Origin: Archivesica marissinica | Taxonomy: Eukaryota; Mollusca; Bivalvia; Venerida; Vesicomyidae | NCBI GenBank assembly: GCA_014843695.1 | Contig: CM026393.1 | Coordinates: forward strand, 5,170,961-5,234,960 | DNA: 64,000 nucleotides | Direction: 5' to 3' | Shown: piece by piece, positions 47,052-56,535 of the stretch | Layout: every line of letters starts with the position of its first letter | How positions within the stretch are numbered: the stretch's first letter is position 1 | Program-made: the position numbers and the translations under genes | Notes under the pieces: generated by a model | The model's input: only the letters and a program-made list of their open reading frames with translations | Told to the model about the DNA's origin: nothing | Database searches by the model: none

Positions 47052-47990
47052 TCCACTAATACAAGGAAGTCATATTTATCTCAACTCAAGAAGTGGATTA
47101 CATGGTGCAAAGAAATGAATGTTAACCAAATTTATCCGGCAGCTTTGGCTATCAGTGTTGCCTTATTGTTGACATCTTTAATTCAAACTGAGACTTCAGT
47201 GTCAGTGATAGAAGGCGTGTTTTACAGTATAAAGTGGGCTTATGATATTTCAGTTGTTACAAATCATTGTTATTCTAAAATAATACACTCCTTGTTAAAA
47301 TCAGCAAGACAAATGTGCGGTGGTCCTGTGCAGAAAATGAAGCCTTTTAACAGCATATATTAGTTGTAAACTGTTGGAATATTATCCTCCGGCCTCGATC
47401 AGCTTATAACATTTGAGATCATTAGTTTTCATTGTTATTGAGATTTGCGGGAGTCCTGAGAGTTTCCGAATTAATACGTTTAAAATGTTCAGACATTTCA
47501 TTTACAGAAAACTACGTTGAATTAATCATCCTATAGAGTAAAATATATCATACAAATAAGGAAGAGACAGTTTTGATCGCTCGAACAAATAATACTACAT
47601 GTCCCTACAACATATTAGGTTATATTTCGAAAAGTGCAATTTTGTACCCGGTGAAGATAATTACATTTTTCGGCAGCTTTCCTTTTGTAACAAACAGAAA
47701 GTTCACAAGCTTAGAAACTCTGGATGACTGTCATATACGAGGTGTAGAGAAATAGTTAGAGAACTGTTGACTAATTTAGGTCTAAATGCAGACGATTACG
47801 GTACTCATAGTCTAAGGCGCGGGGGCGCAACTGTTAGCGCTATGAACAATACAGCAAATATACTGTTTAAAAAATACGGAAGTTGGAAAAGTGAAAAGGC
47901 AAAGGACGGCTATGTAACATAAAACATTTCTGAGAGATTAACTGTATCGGCAAATTTATGTGTATAGACTAGTGGCATTAAGAAGGAACA
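47052..47990 (+). pseudogene. Tyrosine recombinase pseudogene (XerD-like, mobile-element type)
   Basis: Decayed site-specific recombinase. The N-terminal SAM-like core-binding domain is readable in one frame from 47052 to 47363: TRKSYLSQLKKWITWCKEMN, IYPAALAISVALLLTSLIQT, and VFYSIKWAYDIS. The catalytic domain continues with stops and frameshifts. It includes ICGSPESFRI in the position of the first catalytic Arg (a RVSEL-type motif, weak), HTNKEETVLIARTNN, GTHSLRRGGATVSA (the H-x-x-R box, about 47807) and YGSWKSEKAKDGYVT with the nucleophilic Tyr near 47908. Similar recombinases are abundant in invertebrate genomes as parts of YR transposons. It is not the same lineage as the YR at 51354. No companion RT was seen. 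Confidence 0.82.
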
Positions 47991-49504
47991 TTAAAATAGA
48001 TACCGTTTGACAGTGATGTATTCAAATTAAGAAATAATAAACTACGCGTTTTGTGTTGTATGCTGTTTCAAGATGAAACAAATATTATGTATGGAATATT
48101 GATGTCCCACGCTTATGTCCAGGATCATGGCTAAATTAGTTTAAATTACAGACGAAACTGATCAAACAGGGCCTAGTGCGCATGTGTATATTAAGAGTTT
48201 ATATGCAGTGATATGCCCTGAAAATGCATTAACTGGCATACAACTGTTAAAATATACTGATTAGTACTATTTTACAGATAGAAATGTCGGGTTCGAGTTC
48301 TGGCGTATGCAGGTATACGTATTTTCAGTATACAAATGATATTCTTACTTCATACTGTTTCAATATTAAACAACAAAAAATGCTGTTTTTCAAATTCTAG
48401 AAGTCTTAGATTTGATTCCCGGTCTTGTCTCATGTACATTAAAGTATTATCCTAAATGTATCGGATGAACACATTCTATCCTGATTTAAATTACAACATT
48501 ATGCTTACAATAAATCAAATAAAACTTGTTCCCGTTCTTTATATTTTGTGGCATACTGGCTGGCGATCCCGGTGGCCCATTTAACGTTGTGCTGGTTGTT
48601 TATTATTGAGGTACATGAGTATGGTCAGAGCATGTAAACAATGTATGCTCGTTTGATGGCATCGACGTAGAGCATAAATAATACTACTACATTGTAATTT
48701 CTCAAATGTTGTCAAAAATATTACTCTGAACTAGTTCCCACCATACATGTACCACTGATCAACAAATAGTACGATTTCAGAAATGATTTGTGACTTACAA
48801 TAACCGCAAAACATTAAAGATTAGTATTTGTTACAAAACATCAAATGTTTAGATGCACCTATATTGTGACCTTCCACACTCAGAGCCTATTTGACAAATA
48901 TCAAAAGTAAAGCAATGGTAACTATAATAATTGATTATGGAAATTGTGTTGTTGTTGCAGAGTATGTCACAAGCAAATTCAAATCGGACTCCGATAGGGA
49001 CATCATTCAGGAGACCAATGGCAATTGTGCAGCATGCAAGTCATCCTACCCAAGTTACATCCTTACTTACCAAATTTCCAAAAGTAACTAAAACTAGAAA
49101 ATGATCTACACATTTAAAATTGCATGGTTGGGAATTAACGATTGCCGCTGGTGACCATGACCTAAATTCGGCCAAAGTGATTTGATATTGGCCATTAAGT
49201 GTTGCTTCATTCACTGTTCGAATTTGCAATGCTGGCCGACTAGTCTTAATTACATGTAGTTAGTTTTGACCAGGAATCTAGATAACCTAAAAACTATCCT
49301 GTTTCCACCCAGAATAGGGGTGGCCATACTTGGCATAATCTTGACATGTCTTGATTCCTGACCTGTTGAAGTACTAGTATCTTAATTGATCCAGCTAGAC
49401 TGATCAAATATTTCTTCGTAACACGGACCTTTAGATTGATAACATTAATTGATGCTGCCGATACACTGTTTTTAAATATATTCAGAAGTTTTCATTCTAG
49501 TGTT
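47991..49504. other. No gene recognised; one exon-like stretch
   Basis: Mostly featureless. A 46-codon frame at 48964-49104 follows a splice-acceptor-like GTTGTTGTTGCAG; it has no recognisable domain. Confidence 0.45.
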
Positions 49505-49624
49505 AGTTTATACAAATTTATTTGAATTTACAACTTATATTAATCACTGTCAAGACCTCATTCCTGATGGAATCAATCGCCACGATGGAGAGAGAAGAAG
49601 CAACGTGGAATTTAAATGCTTTGC
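49505..49624 (-). mobile_element. SINE family B, 5'-truncated
   Basis: Only the tail and half the body remain (to AATGCTTTGCC). The tRNA head and central conserved box are absent. AGCTCGATTG in the tail is deleted. Confidence 0.85.
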
Positions 49625-50682
49625 CTATTCTATTGTTTACACTATATTTTTAGTTTGATCCATTAACACACTCCCATCCCCTAAAATTAATAGGACTATC
49701 ACAAATTCCTACTATTCTTATTAGGAATATAACCCGATTGAGTTTGCATACACAACATATACATGTACATATATGGGTGCTAATCCTGATAAGCTGGAAA
49801 TGCGGAAAGGATGAATCCATCACTGTCTTAATGTGCCCATCACGGCTCAGATCAACCACCCACCTGGATAATCTGGATTAAGCACTAATCTTGTTCCTAG
49901 TAGGAACTTGAGTTACTTCCTACAGGATAATTGGGATCTGTTTTGTTAGCTCACCTGAACAAAAAGTGCTCAATGGGAGCTTTTGTGAGCATTGGGTGAT
50001 CTTCCCTCAAGATTGCTCAAATTAGGTAACTATGCCTTAAAATAAGTACCCAAATAACAATTATTTTATCAAGGGGCAGCGACTGTGTAAAACAAGCCAA
50101 ATAGTTTATTCACGAGACGGCTGTAGCAAATTGAAGTACTTAATGATCCAACTTTATGTGTGTACGAGCTCGTGAACAAACTCTCCGTCCATGTTTGGCT
50201 TTGACTTAGGAACCTCTTATAAATATAACTATAACACATAGTAAGTGGGATAAGGCCGCGACTTTAATTGTTTATAACTCGTAGCATATGGCAAGTGAAA
50301 AAAAAAATATATACATGAAACCAATATACATTTACAATTGGTATTCATTTGCCCCAGTGGTAACTGCAAAGGAACAAATTAAGACAACAAACAATTCGCA
50401 TCCCCGCATTCAATTCTCCAACGCGAAGACTGCAGATGAAAAATGGCTAAGGATGCGAACCATTCCTCATCTTTAGATAAAGAACTGGAGACATATTTTA
50501 ACCAGTTTTAGTTGCCAAATGATACTTATTACTCGCTGGATGCTGCACATCTAAATCCCTGATTCAATCTTAGATATATTGTATGTGTCTAAGGGCCACT
50601 CAAATTAGTTTGGTTTTCTTGCGGCAAGCTGGCTTACATACCTAATGATAATCTAGAAAATTAAATTAATTACCAACTTAAG
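49625..50682. other. No gene recognised; fragment of a hairpin repeat
   Basis: At about 49947-50010, TTAGCTCACCTGAACAAAAA then GTGCTCAATGGGAGC and TTTTGTGAGCAT resembles a TTAGCTCACCTG-type foldback repeat that I recall as common in bivalve DNA (unchecked). The rest is unremarkable; part may be the 3' flank of the YR element. Confidence 0.45.
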
Positions 50683-50686
50683 AGAA

Positions 50687-50716
50687 AGGGGGGGTGCAGT
50701 AACTTGTTAGCTAACC
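50687..50716 (-). repeat. Direct repeat with palindrome, 3' end of YR element
   Basis: AAGGGGGGGTGCAGTAACTT followed by the perfect palindrome GTTAGCTAAC (50706-50715). Fourteen bases beyond the SGNH stop codon. Candidate recombinase site. Confidence 0.5.
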
Positions 50717-50729
50717 ATAATTAAATAGT

Positions 50730-51338
50730 TTAATCAAAATTGAATTTTTCTGGAATACTTCTGATGCAGTATTCAATTGTCTCTTTAAAAGATGAAAGCA
50801 AAATGTCTAAGCCTATTGGTGACAAATGAATTCCGTCTGCACGGAAAAGCCTCCGGCAGTCTGCCGTTATCTCTACATGTTGTACCCATGCCCCGCCATG
50901 CTGTAAAGTTGTACGCGCAGCCGCTCGATTAATATCCTTTCGTGTACGTTCAATTTCTGTAATTTGTCGGGGCGTTCCCCAGTTCAGGCGGGGCAAGATA
51001 TTTGACCACACAACAGTCGTTGCCCTTGAGACTAATGCAAAAGTACGCATATTTGCTTTGATATTACATATCAGCCTTGCCTTTTTATGTGTAGTTATGG
51101 AGTTACCCCCGCAGTGTATTATGATAACATCTGGGGTGTACTCGGCACGGCGGAGAGAAGACATCACCAGTGGCTTGACCTCGCCCCAACCGCGTCTGGT
51201 CTTCCATACAACTTGGACGTTTTTAGCTTCCAGACCAATGTTCACTGTGGACCTTTCTATGGCCCTTTCTCTGGCCCAATGTGGGATGGATGACCCAACG
51301 ATCCATGCTACTGAAAAACATATAGAACACAGCAGCAT
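50730..51338 (-). CDS. SGNH/GDSL-type hydrolase of the YR element
   Basis: A 202-residue protein with SGNH hydrolase blocks in order: WIVGSSIPHWA (block I; the nucleophile is the second Ser, residue 17), a glycine at 50-52 (RRGWG), HCGGNS (block III Asn 79, with Ser in place of the usual Asp of GxND), VVWSNILPRLNWG and RADGIHLSPIG (block V, Asp168 and His171). All four signature residues are present, so it could be an active esterase or lipase. Hydrolases of this kind ride on some Ngaro/DIRS and CR1-type retroelements; their role in mobility is unknown. The Met is 13 nt past the YR stop. The N-terminus contains TTTTTCAG, a possible 3' splice site just before the codons for VAWIVGSS, so the real first exon may lie upstream. 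No frameshift is seen. Confidence 0.85.
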   Translation of the reverse strand: MLLCSICFSVAWIVGSSIPHWARERAIERSTVNIGLEAKNVQVVWKTRRGWGEVKPLVMSSLRRAEYTPDVIIIHCGGNSITTHKKARLICNIKANMRTFALVSRATTVVWSNILPRLNWGTPRQITEIERTRKDINRAAARTTLQHGGAWVQHVEITADCRRLFRADGIHLSPIGLDILLSSFKETIEYCIRSIPEKFNFD

Positions 51339-51353
51339 ATTTGTTAAGATGTA

Positions 51354-52148
51354 TTAGCGAAGGTAGGTCAGATATGCATCCGAGGACCATCTGCCTTTTC
51401 TCATAATAATATTGTGTGGAACTCCTTGTGCTTCGAGGTACGACGCTGCGCCTATTCTGAAACTATGAGTGAGTATTCTGCATGTAGGTATACCTATATA
51501 AATCATACAACGCTTCAGGACTGCACTAAATTGATATCTTGTGACTGGTTTATTATTCGAGTGACAGAACAAGAAGTCACCAGCTGGATGAATTGTTAAT
51601 AGTTGTCTAGCCACTGAAACTGGACATAAGTCCGAGTTCGATATTTTAGCGACTGAGATACACTGGTTACGACCACTTTGATTATTTTTAGAATAACGTA
51701 ACACAAGATTCATAGTGTGCTTTCCGTTCTTAGTTAAAAACGTCACATCTTTTGCTTTGAGGGGATAGTGAATCAAGGCAGCCGAGGTGAAAACTAGTTC
51801 GCTAATTCTAAATAATCCAAAAAACGCAATTAAGAAAGCTGCCTTGAAAAGGCATAATTCATACCAAGAAACGCACACTTTTCCCAAAGCTCTGATCAGA
51901 GATTGTAGGGTCTCAATTGTATTTGGAACCCTAGTATCCGCTAATGATTTTCCACGTTTGAAACCCCTCATTATTCTTTTGAAATAAAATGAATCTGTGG
52001 GGTCTGTTAAGTGATTTATCTTGTGAGCATAACTAATACCCGATATATATGTCTTAACTGTATTGGCGGACAGGCCTTTTTTATAAATCCATGCCACAAA
52101 CAACGACAAAATCCAAGATGGAACCGGCCAAGGTTGGGTAATACCCAT
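51354..52148 (-). CDS. Tyrosine recombinase (phage-integrase fold) of the YR element
   Basis: A 264-residue frame catalysing DNA strand exchange through a covalent 3'-phosphotyrosine. The core-binding domain occupies about residues 8-60 (PSWILSLFVAW...ANTVKTYISGISYAHK). Catalytic residues are in order: Arg114 in GLFRISEL, Lys154 in RYSKNNQSG, His228 and Arg231 in THSFRIGAAS, Trp254 in GRWSS, and Tyr262 in YLTYLR. The complete set is present, two residues before the stop. The frame is open about 15 codons upstream of the first Met (AFQSFTGFCQ), which looks like the true start of the core-binding domain and overlaps the gag-like frame. It may therefore be made by frameshifting or splicing rather than from this Met. 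The C-terminus at Y-L-R resembles DIRS/Ngaro-type recombinases. No internal stop, so possibly functional. Confidence 0.9.
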   Translation of the reverse strand: MGITQPWPVPSWILSLFVAWIYKKGLSANTVKTYISGISYAHKINHLTDPTDSFYFKRIMRGFKRGKSLADTRVPNTIETLQSLIRALGKVCVSWYELCLFKAAFLIAFFGLFRISELVFTSAALIHYPLKAKDVTFLTKNGKHTMNLVLRYSKNNQSGRNQCISVAKISNSDLCPVSVARQLLTIHPAGDFLFCHSNNKPVTRYQFSAVLKRCMIYIGIPTCRILTHSFRIGAASYLEAQGVPHNIIMRKGRWSSDAYLTYLR

Positions 52149-52834
52149 AGCCTGGCAGAATCCTGTGAAGGATTGAAATGCTGTGTGACCTTCTCATTGG
52201 AGAATTTTTGCCTGGTCTCGAGAAAACCTTCTGGAGATAGGATTAATTGTGACCCCTGGCTAATGTTGTTCAGGTCTGATGCTGGTTTGAGCAGCAAGGC
52301 CAGATTAATATACTTCCCGGCCCATATTTTTTCTTTCATTTGCATGGGAATTTGGGCACTAATGCAGTCATTTATGAGATTGGTCATCGGCATGCCTGTA
52401 CTTAAAGGTTGTGAAAGGTCACAATTATAACCTTCAAAATTATGACCTACAAAATTATGACCAGTTGGAAGGGCCTGCACATTGGGCCTACTTTGCTCAT
52501 CCGGTATGGTCTGGTCGACAAACATAGCTTGAACGCCATCACCATTATGCTGGGCTTGGGCCGTGCCATTTAAGGCGAATGCCGTCAATGGGTGTGACTC
52601 ACCATAAGGATGTTCCGTTTGGCATTCTGTAGAGACCATCTGCTGTCTTGCGGGTGGTGGCTGAGGAGGTGGACCCTCCTGGCCTTCCAATCCACCTTGA
52701 GGTTGACCCTGCAGGATGTCTTGGACCCTTGCCCTTCGCGCCTCTGCCCGTTTCCGTCTATCCGCTCTTACTGGTGCAGGTTGTGGCGGTTCAGCTGCCC
52801 CTCTTCTGGCCCTCTGTCTTGGATGTCTAGGCAT
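52016..52834 (-). CDS. Gag-like ORF of the YR element
   Basis: The start is chosen at the second Met (complement of 52832-52834), because the 15 residues before it are hydrophobic and unrelated to the basic N-terminus that follows: MPRHPRQRARRGAAEPP, RADRRKRAEARRARVQD. Next come a Gln/Pro-rich stretch and, in the C-terminal half, INDCISAQIPMQMKEKIWAG and KYINLALLLKPAS. That segment resembles the short conserved region (KxKIWxGxY.DL..LL) of gag-like proteins in DIRS/Ngaro elements (recalled, not aligned). After about position 52180 the frame is a shadow of the recombinase read out of phase and probably not meaningful. A usual gag would continue well beyond this point, so it looks C-terminally truncated where the RT would begin. 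Confidence 0.7.
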   Translation of the reverse strand: MPRHPRQRARRGAAEPPQPAPVRADRRKRAEARRARVQDILQGQPQGGLEGQEGPPPQPPPARQQMVSTECQTEHPYGESHPLTAFALNGTAQAQHNGDGVQAMFVDQTIPDEQSRPNVQALPTGHNFVGHNFEGYNCDLSQPLSTGMPMTNLINDCISAQIPMQMKEKIWAGKYINLALLLKPASDLNNISQGSQLILSPEGFLETRQKFSNEKVTQHFNPSQDSARLWVLPNLGRFHLGFCRCLWHGFIKKACPPIQLRHIYRVLVMLTR

Positions 52835-53104
52835 TTCGAGTAACAGTGTGTACCTAATAAACGAAATGACAAATATCAATTAAAAATTTACAAATTATCT
52901 TACCTCTACCGTTCAAAGACCAAAATCAACGCGATACATTTGAAATTCACAAACACGTGAACACGTGTTGACTCGAAATGCGTATATAAGTATATGTAAG
53001 AAGAATGATGTTATCACTAGCTGTTCCAGAATGAAAATGACCAAATATTGCCACATTTTGGAGAATGAAATTCACGCTTTTTAGCGACTCCAATACTCTC
53101 TCCT

Positions 53105-53134
53105 AAGGGGGGGATAACTGTTAATTAACCGAAT
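53105..53134 (-). repeat. Direct repeat with palindrome, 5' side of YR element
   Basis: AAGGGGGGGATAACT then the perfect palindrome GTTAATTAAC (53120-53129). Same arrangement and orientation as 50687-50716, and 271 bp upstream of the gag-like start codon. Confidence 0.5.
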
Positions 53135-53135
53135 A

Positions 53136-53616
53136 TGAAATTGGTCATATTGTTACCATCATCACCTCCTAGAAGGCGACCATGGAGACGGTGTACCCGT
53201 GAATAATAACGGGATTTATTGGAAAACAAAAAGCTCACATAAATCTACATAATTGTGTGGTGCATTATTATATTATAGTATCTAAAGTGTGCTACGGCCG
53301 TATTGATTCATAAAAAGATATGATACATGTAGGTGAGGATTTATGTGCTATATTACAGAATTATATAGTCAATATTTAAAAATGATGTTCTCATAGAACA
53401 CAATGCAGAGACCTTTGATAGTTTGTATGTATAATTGCCTTGTGCACCTCTATTATGTTAGATCAAAATAAGTATATGATCCTGTCTGAATATTTTGTCT
53501 GCGCAATTTCCGTCGCACATAAAAACAAATGGAGACTTTACATATAATGTCCCGTTTCTGTGTTATATCGACGAGATGGCGGATTTTAAATATTATATTT
53601 AGATGGTAGTGGATCG
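53136..53616. other. No gene recognised
   Basis: Sequence upstream of the YR element, without supportable features. Confidence 0.5.
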
Positions 53617-53629
53617 ATTCGGCGTAATT

Positions 53630-53871
53630 AGTTTATACAAATTTATTTTAGCTCGATTGCTAAACAAGTTATTTCAACTTATATTAATCACTCTCGAGAT
53701 CTCATTCCTGGTGGAATCCATCGCCACGAGGGAGAGAGAACAGGCAACGTGGAATTTAAATGCCTTGCCTAAGGGCACAATCGTAACGGCTCCAGCGGGG
53801 CTCGAACTCCGGACCTTTCGCACCTGAAGCGAACGCGCATCCACTGCGCTATCACGACTTCCACAACTTCA
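53630..53871 (-). mobile_element. SINE family B, full length, 13-bp TSD
   Basis: The best preserved family B copy. It is flanked by ATTCGGCGTAATT at 53617-53629 and 53872-53884, perfect. Head, A and B boxes, central box and tail are all consensus. Confidence 0.95.
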
Positions 53872-53884
53872 ATTCGGCGTAATT

Positions 53885-54450
53885 GAACTAAGGACGACTT
53901 AAATATTGAGTATATATGTCAAATCACTCACATTGTACTTTTTAAAACTAGTTATCTTTCCGTTGACCCATAAACAATGGCGGCCAATTATAAGTTTTAT
54001 CAGCATTGCAGTGCCTCGCTTTCGATTCAAGTACGTCATTACTTAAGTCACGTGCTAATTAATAGGCCTATTAATAGGATTAATAATTTCATGGGAAAAC
54101 CCGCCAGTTTCCCCAGGCGTTGATATGTTCAGAAACTCAATACGGCCCAATTAATACTCTCGTCGGTGTTAAAATATATTTATTTGACTGACCAGGCAAA
54201 ATATATCGAAGCCTGTTCCCAGGCTATACGTAGTTACACATTACGATAAGTAGAGCTGACTGTAGACATTGTCTGAGCGGTTGGGTTCTTTGTTAAACTT
54301 GTTGCTTTGTTAAAAGCTTAACTATATAAAACTATATAATACTACTGATATTGTTTTATTTGAACTGTTAATCCAAACTAAAGGAAATGCGTTGATAAAC
54401 ATTCTTTTGATATTATGTTGGAAGTTGAACTGGATTTATGTTCACCTACT
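53885..54450. other. No gene recognised
   Basis: Contains CTAATTAATAGGCC / TATTAATAGGATTAAT short repeats (54056-54085). Nothing else supported. Confidence 0.5.
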
Positions 54451-54592
54451 GGCAGTTTCTTACGGAGCCTGATGCACCAAGTAATGGTTAACCACTGGAG
54501 CCTGTCCAGGAAATGTGTTATTCGGTAAACTGTCCGCCGGCGATATAGCCCAAAATGGTACTGATTCAGGCGTAAAACCCGAAGAAACAAAC
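54451..54592 (+). mobile_element. SINE family C, 5'-truncated
   Basis: Begins at GGCAGTTTCTTACGGAG. The head is absent. The tail GATATAGCCCAAAATGG...GGCGTAAAACCCG is the standard family C type. Confidence 0.85.
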
Positions 54593-54629
54593 TATCTGAC
54601 AGTATTGTCATGGTCATGCTCGATTGCGC

Positions 54630-55640
54630 CAGAGATATATGCGGAGTATATGTGTGTTACAAAGCGCATATATGCGGGCTATATGGCACTTATATGCGGG
54701 TTATAAGGCACTTGTATGCGGAGTTATATGCGAAGAATAGGGCGCATATATGCCATGTTATAAGGCGCATATATGCGAAGTATTAAGAGCATATAGGCGG
54801 AGATATAAGGCGCATATACCCGATGTATAAGGCGCATATAGGCGAAGTATAAGGCGCATATACGCGAAGTATAAGGCGCATATAGGCGGAGATATATGGC
54901 GCATATATGCGAAGTATAAGGCGCACATATACGAAGTATAAGGCGCATATATGCAAAGTATAAGGCGCTTATATGCGAAGTATAAGGCGCATATATACGA
55001 AGTATAAGGCGCATATAGGCGAAGTATAAGGCGCATATATACGAAGTATAAGGCGCATATATACGAAGTATAAGGCGCATATAGGCGAAGTATAAGGCGC
55101 ATATATACGAAGTATAAGGCGCATATATACGAAGTATAAGGCGCATATAGGCGAAGTATAAGGCGCTTATATGCGAAGTATAAGGCGCATATATACGAAG
55201 TATAAGGCGCATATATACGAAGTATAAGGCGCATATATGCGAAGCATAAGGCGCATATAGGCGAAGTATAAGGCGCATATATGCGAAGTATAAGGCGCAT
55301 ATATGCGAAGTATAAGGCGCATATATGCGAAGCATAAGGCGCATATATGCGGAGTTATAAGGCGCTTGTATGCGGAGTTATATGCGAAGTATAAGGCGCA
55401 TATATGCGAAGTATAAGGCGCATATAGGCGGAGTTATATGGCGCATATATACGAAGTATACGGAGCATAGATGCGGAGTTTTAAGGCGCATATATGCGGC
55501 GTTATATGTCGCTTATAAGTATCTTTTAAGTCGCATAAATACAATCAACTGGCATACATCTAATGTGCATACAAAATCCATATAAACGCCCTATAAGCGC
55601 CTTATATGTGGAAAGTTTTACGGCGCATATAACTCTCGCA
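54630..55640. repeat. 22-bp satellite with a 12-bp palindrome per unit, about 45 copies
   Basis: Unit AAGGCGCATATATGCGAAGT plus AT. Most units hold CGCATATATGCG, a perfect palindrome. Variants (ATATACG, ATAGGCG, TTATATG) follow a partly ordered pattern at 54990-55160. The ends are irregular (54630-54790 and 55350-55640). Long frames (54724-55344 and 54758-55300, minus) are artefacts of the period. Confidence 0.95.
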
Positions 55641-55659
55641 TATAAAATGTGTTGGTAAG

Positions 55660-55912
55660 GGTAATCCAGGGATGGTAGGTTCGATCCCCCGTCTGACACT
55701 AATAAAATTAACAGTCTTTCAGATGGAACTTTAATCGAGGTCTCGTGTCGGTGCTTTACATCGTGTACGTATAAGAACCAGAGGAGACTCTGGAATGGGT
55801 CTCGTTCTGTATCATTGCACTATCCTCCAAAACTCTAAAGTGACTAATCTCTTCAGGAGGCGTCGCTCATATGGGCAACCGGTAGCGACGATCAATAAGC
55901 GTAAACCACACA
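55660..55912 (+). mobile_element. SINE family A, 5'-truncated head
   Basis: Starts at GTAATCCAGGGATGG. B box GGTTCGATCCCCC intact. The tail has ATCAATAAGCGTAAACC substitutions. Confidence 0.88.
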
Positions 55913-56535
55913 AATATGTTCATAGATGGAAATGCAATAGCGATGTAAAAATGCATATATATACATATTACCAACACGATCGATGTGCCATATATATACA
56001 TATGATTAAAACATTGTAATTGACAGAGCATGTATCGCATGTAACGAATACATTGTACATACATTTTAATTGTTATATCAGATTTCTATGTTACGTAGGT
56101 CGTTCGGATAAACATTGCCTCCTTTATATATATTAATACATATTTTTGGAAAAAGACCAAATATGTATAAATTAAAAGAACTATTTACAGGTGGTAATAA
56201 TGAAATAATAAAAAAAAATTATTAGAAAATTGAGTGTATTTATTTATAAAGCTTTTGAAATACGGACATTAAATAATATGTAATGAGACTTTGTATTTAT
56301 CTTACATTGATGAAATAATTAGAAATTGAGTGAGTTTATGTACAGGGATATTGTAATGCCATCATTATATAATCATGTTGTATTGCATACTTTGCCGTCT
56401 CCACATACTAGTCACCACTATTTGTTAATAGTTTGTATGTATATTGTTGTACCTCATGGGTCATATAGACCTAATGGAGTTTGAAAATAAACATTCTTCT
56501 ATAATACTTTCCTAATTTAACACGATCTAGCTTAG
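55913..56535. other. No gene recognised
   Basis: Very AT-rich, with a short (A)n run at about 56211. No feature supported. Confidence 0.5.

Larger units (their letters stand above)
50683..53135 (-). mobile_element. Compact gag-like / tyrosine recombinase / SGNH hydrolase element
   Basis: Minus-strand cassette of three ORFs in the order gag-like (52834-52016), YR (52148-51354) and SGNH (51338-50730), bracketed by imperfect direct repeats. Each repeat has a G7 run and a 10-bp palindrome: AAGGGGGGG...GTTAATTAACC at 53105-53130 and AAAGGGGGGG...GTTAGCTAACC at 50686-50716. Known DIRS/Ngaro retrotransposons place an RT/RNase H between gag and YR, and some carry an SGNH hydrolase. Here the gag-like and YR frames overlap, so there is no RT. 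It is either an RT-less deletion derivative mobilised in trans or a Crypton-like DNA element that acquired a hydrolase. The exact ends are inferred, not proven. Confidence 0.72.

Noticed and set aside
51058..51357. Plus-strand frame of 99 residues opposite the SGNH ORF
   Set aside because: No domain; the minus strand has all the SGNH motifs.
52610..52843. Plus-strand frames opposite the gag-like ORF
   Set aside because: Shadows of the GC-rich, proline/arginine-coding minus strand.
54724..55344. 206-residue repetitive frame with MRLILRIYAPYTS-type units, membrane-protein-like
   Set aside because: Translation of the 22-bp array (three units equal 22 codons). Several frames stay open at once, as expected for a period without stops.
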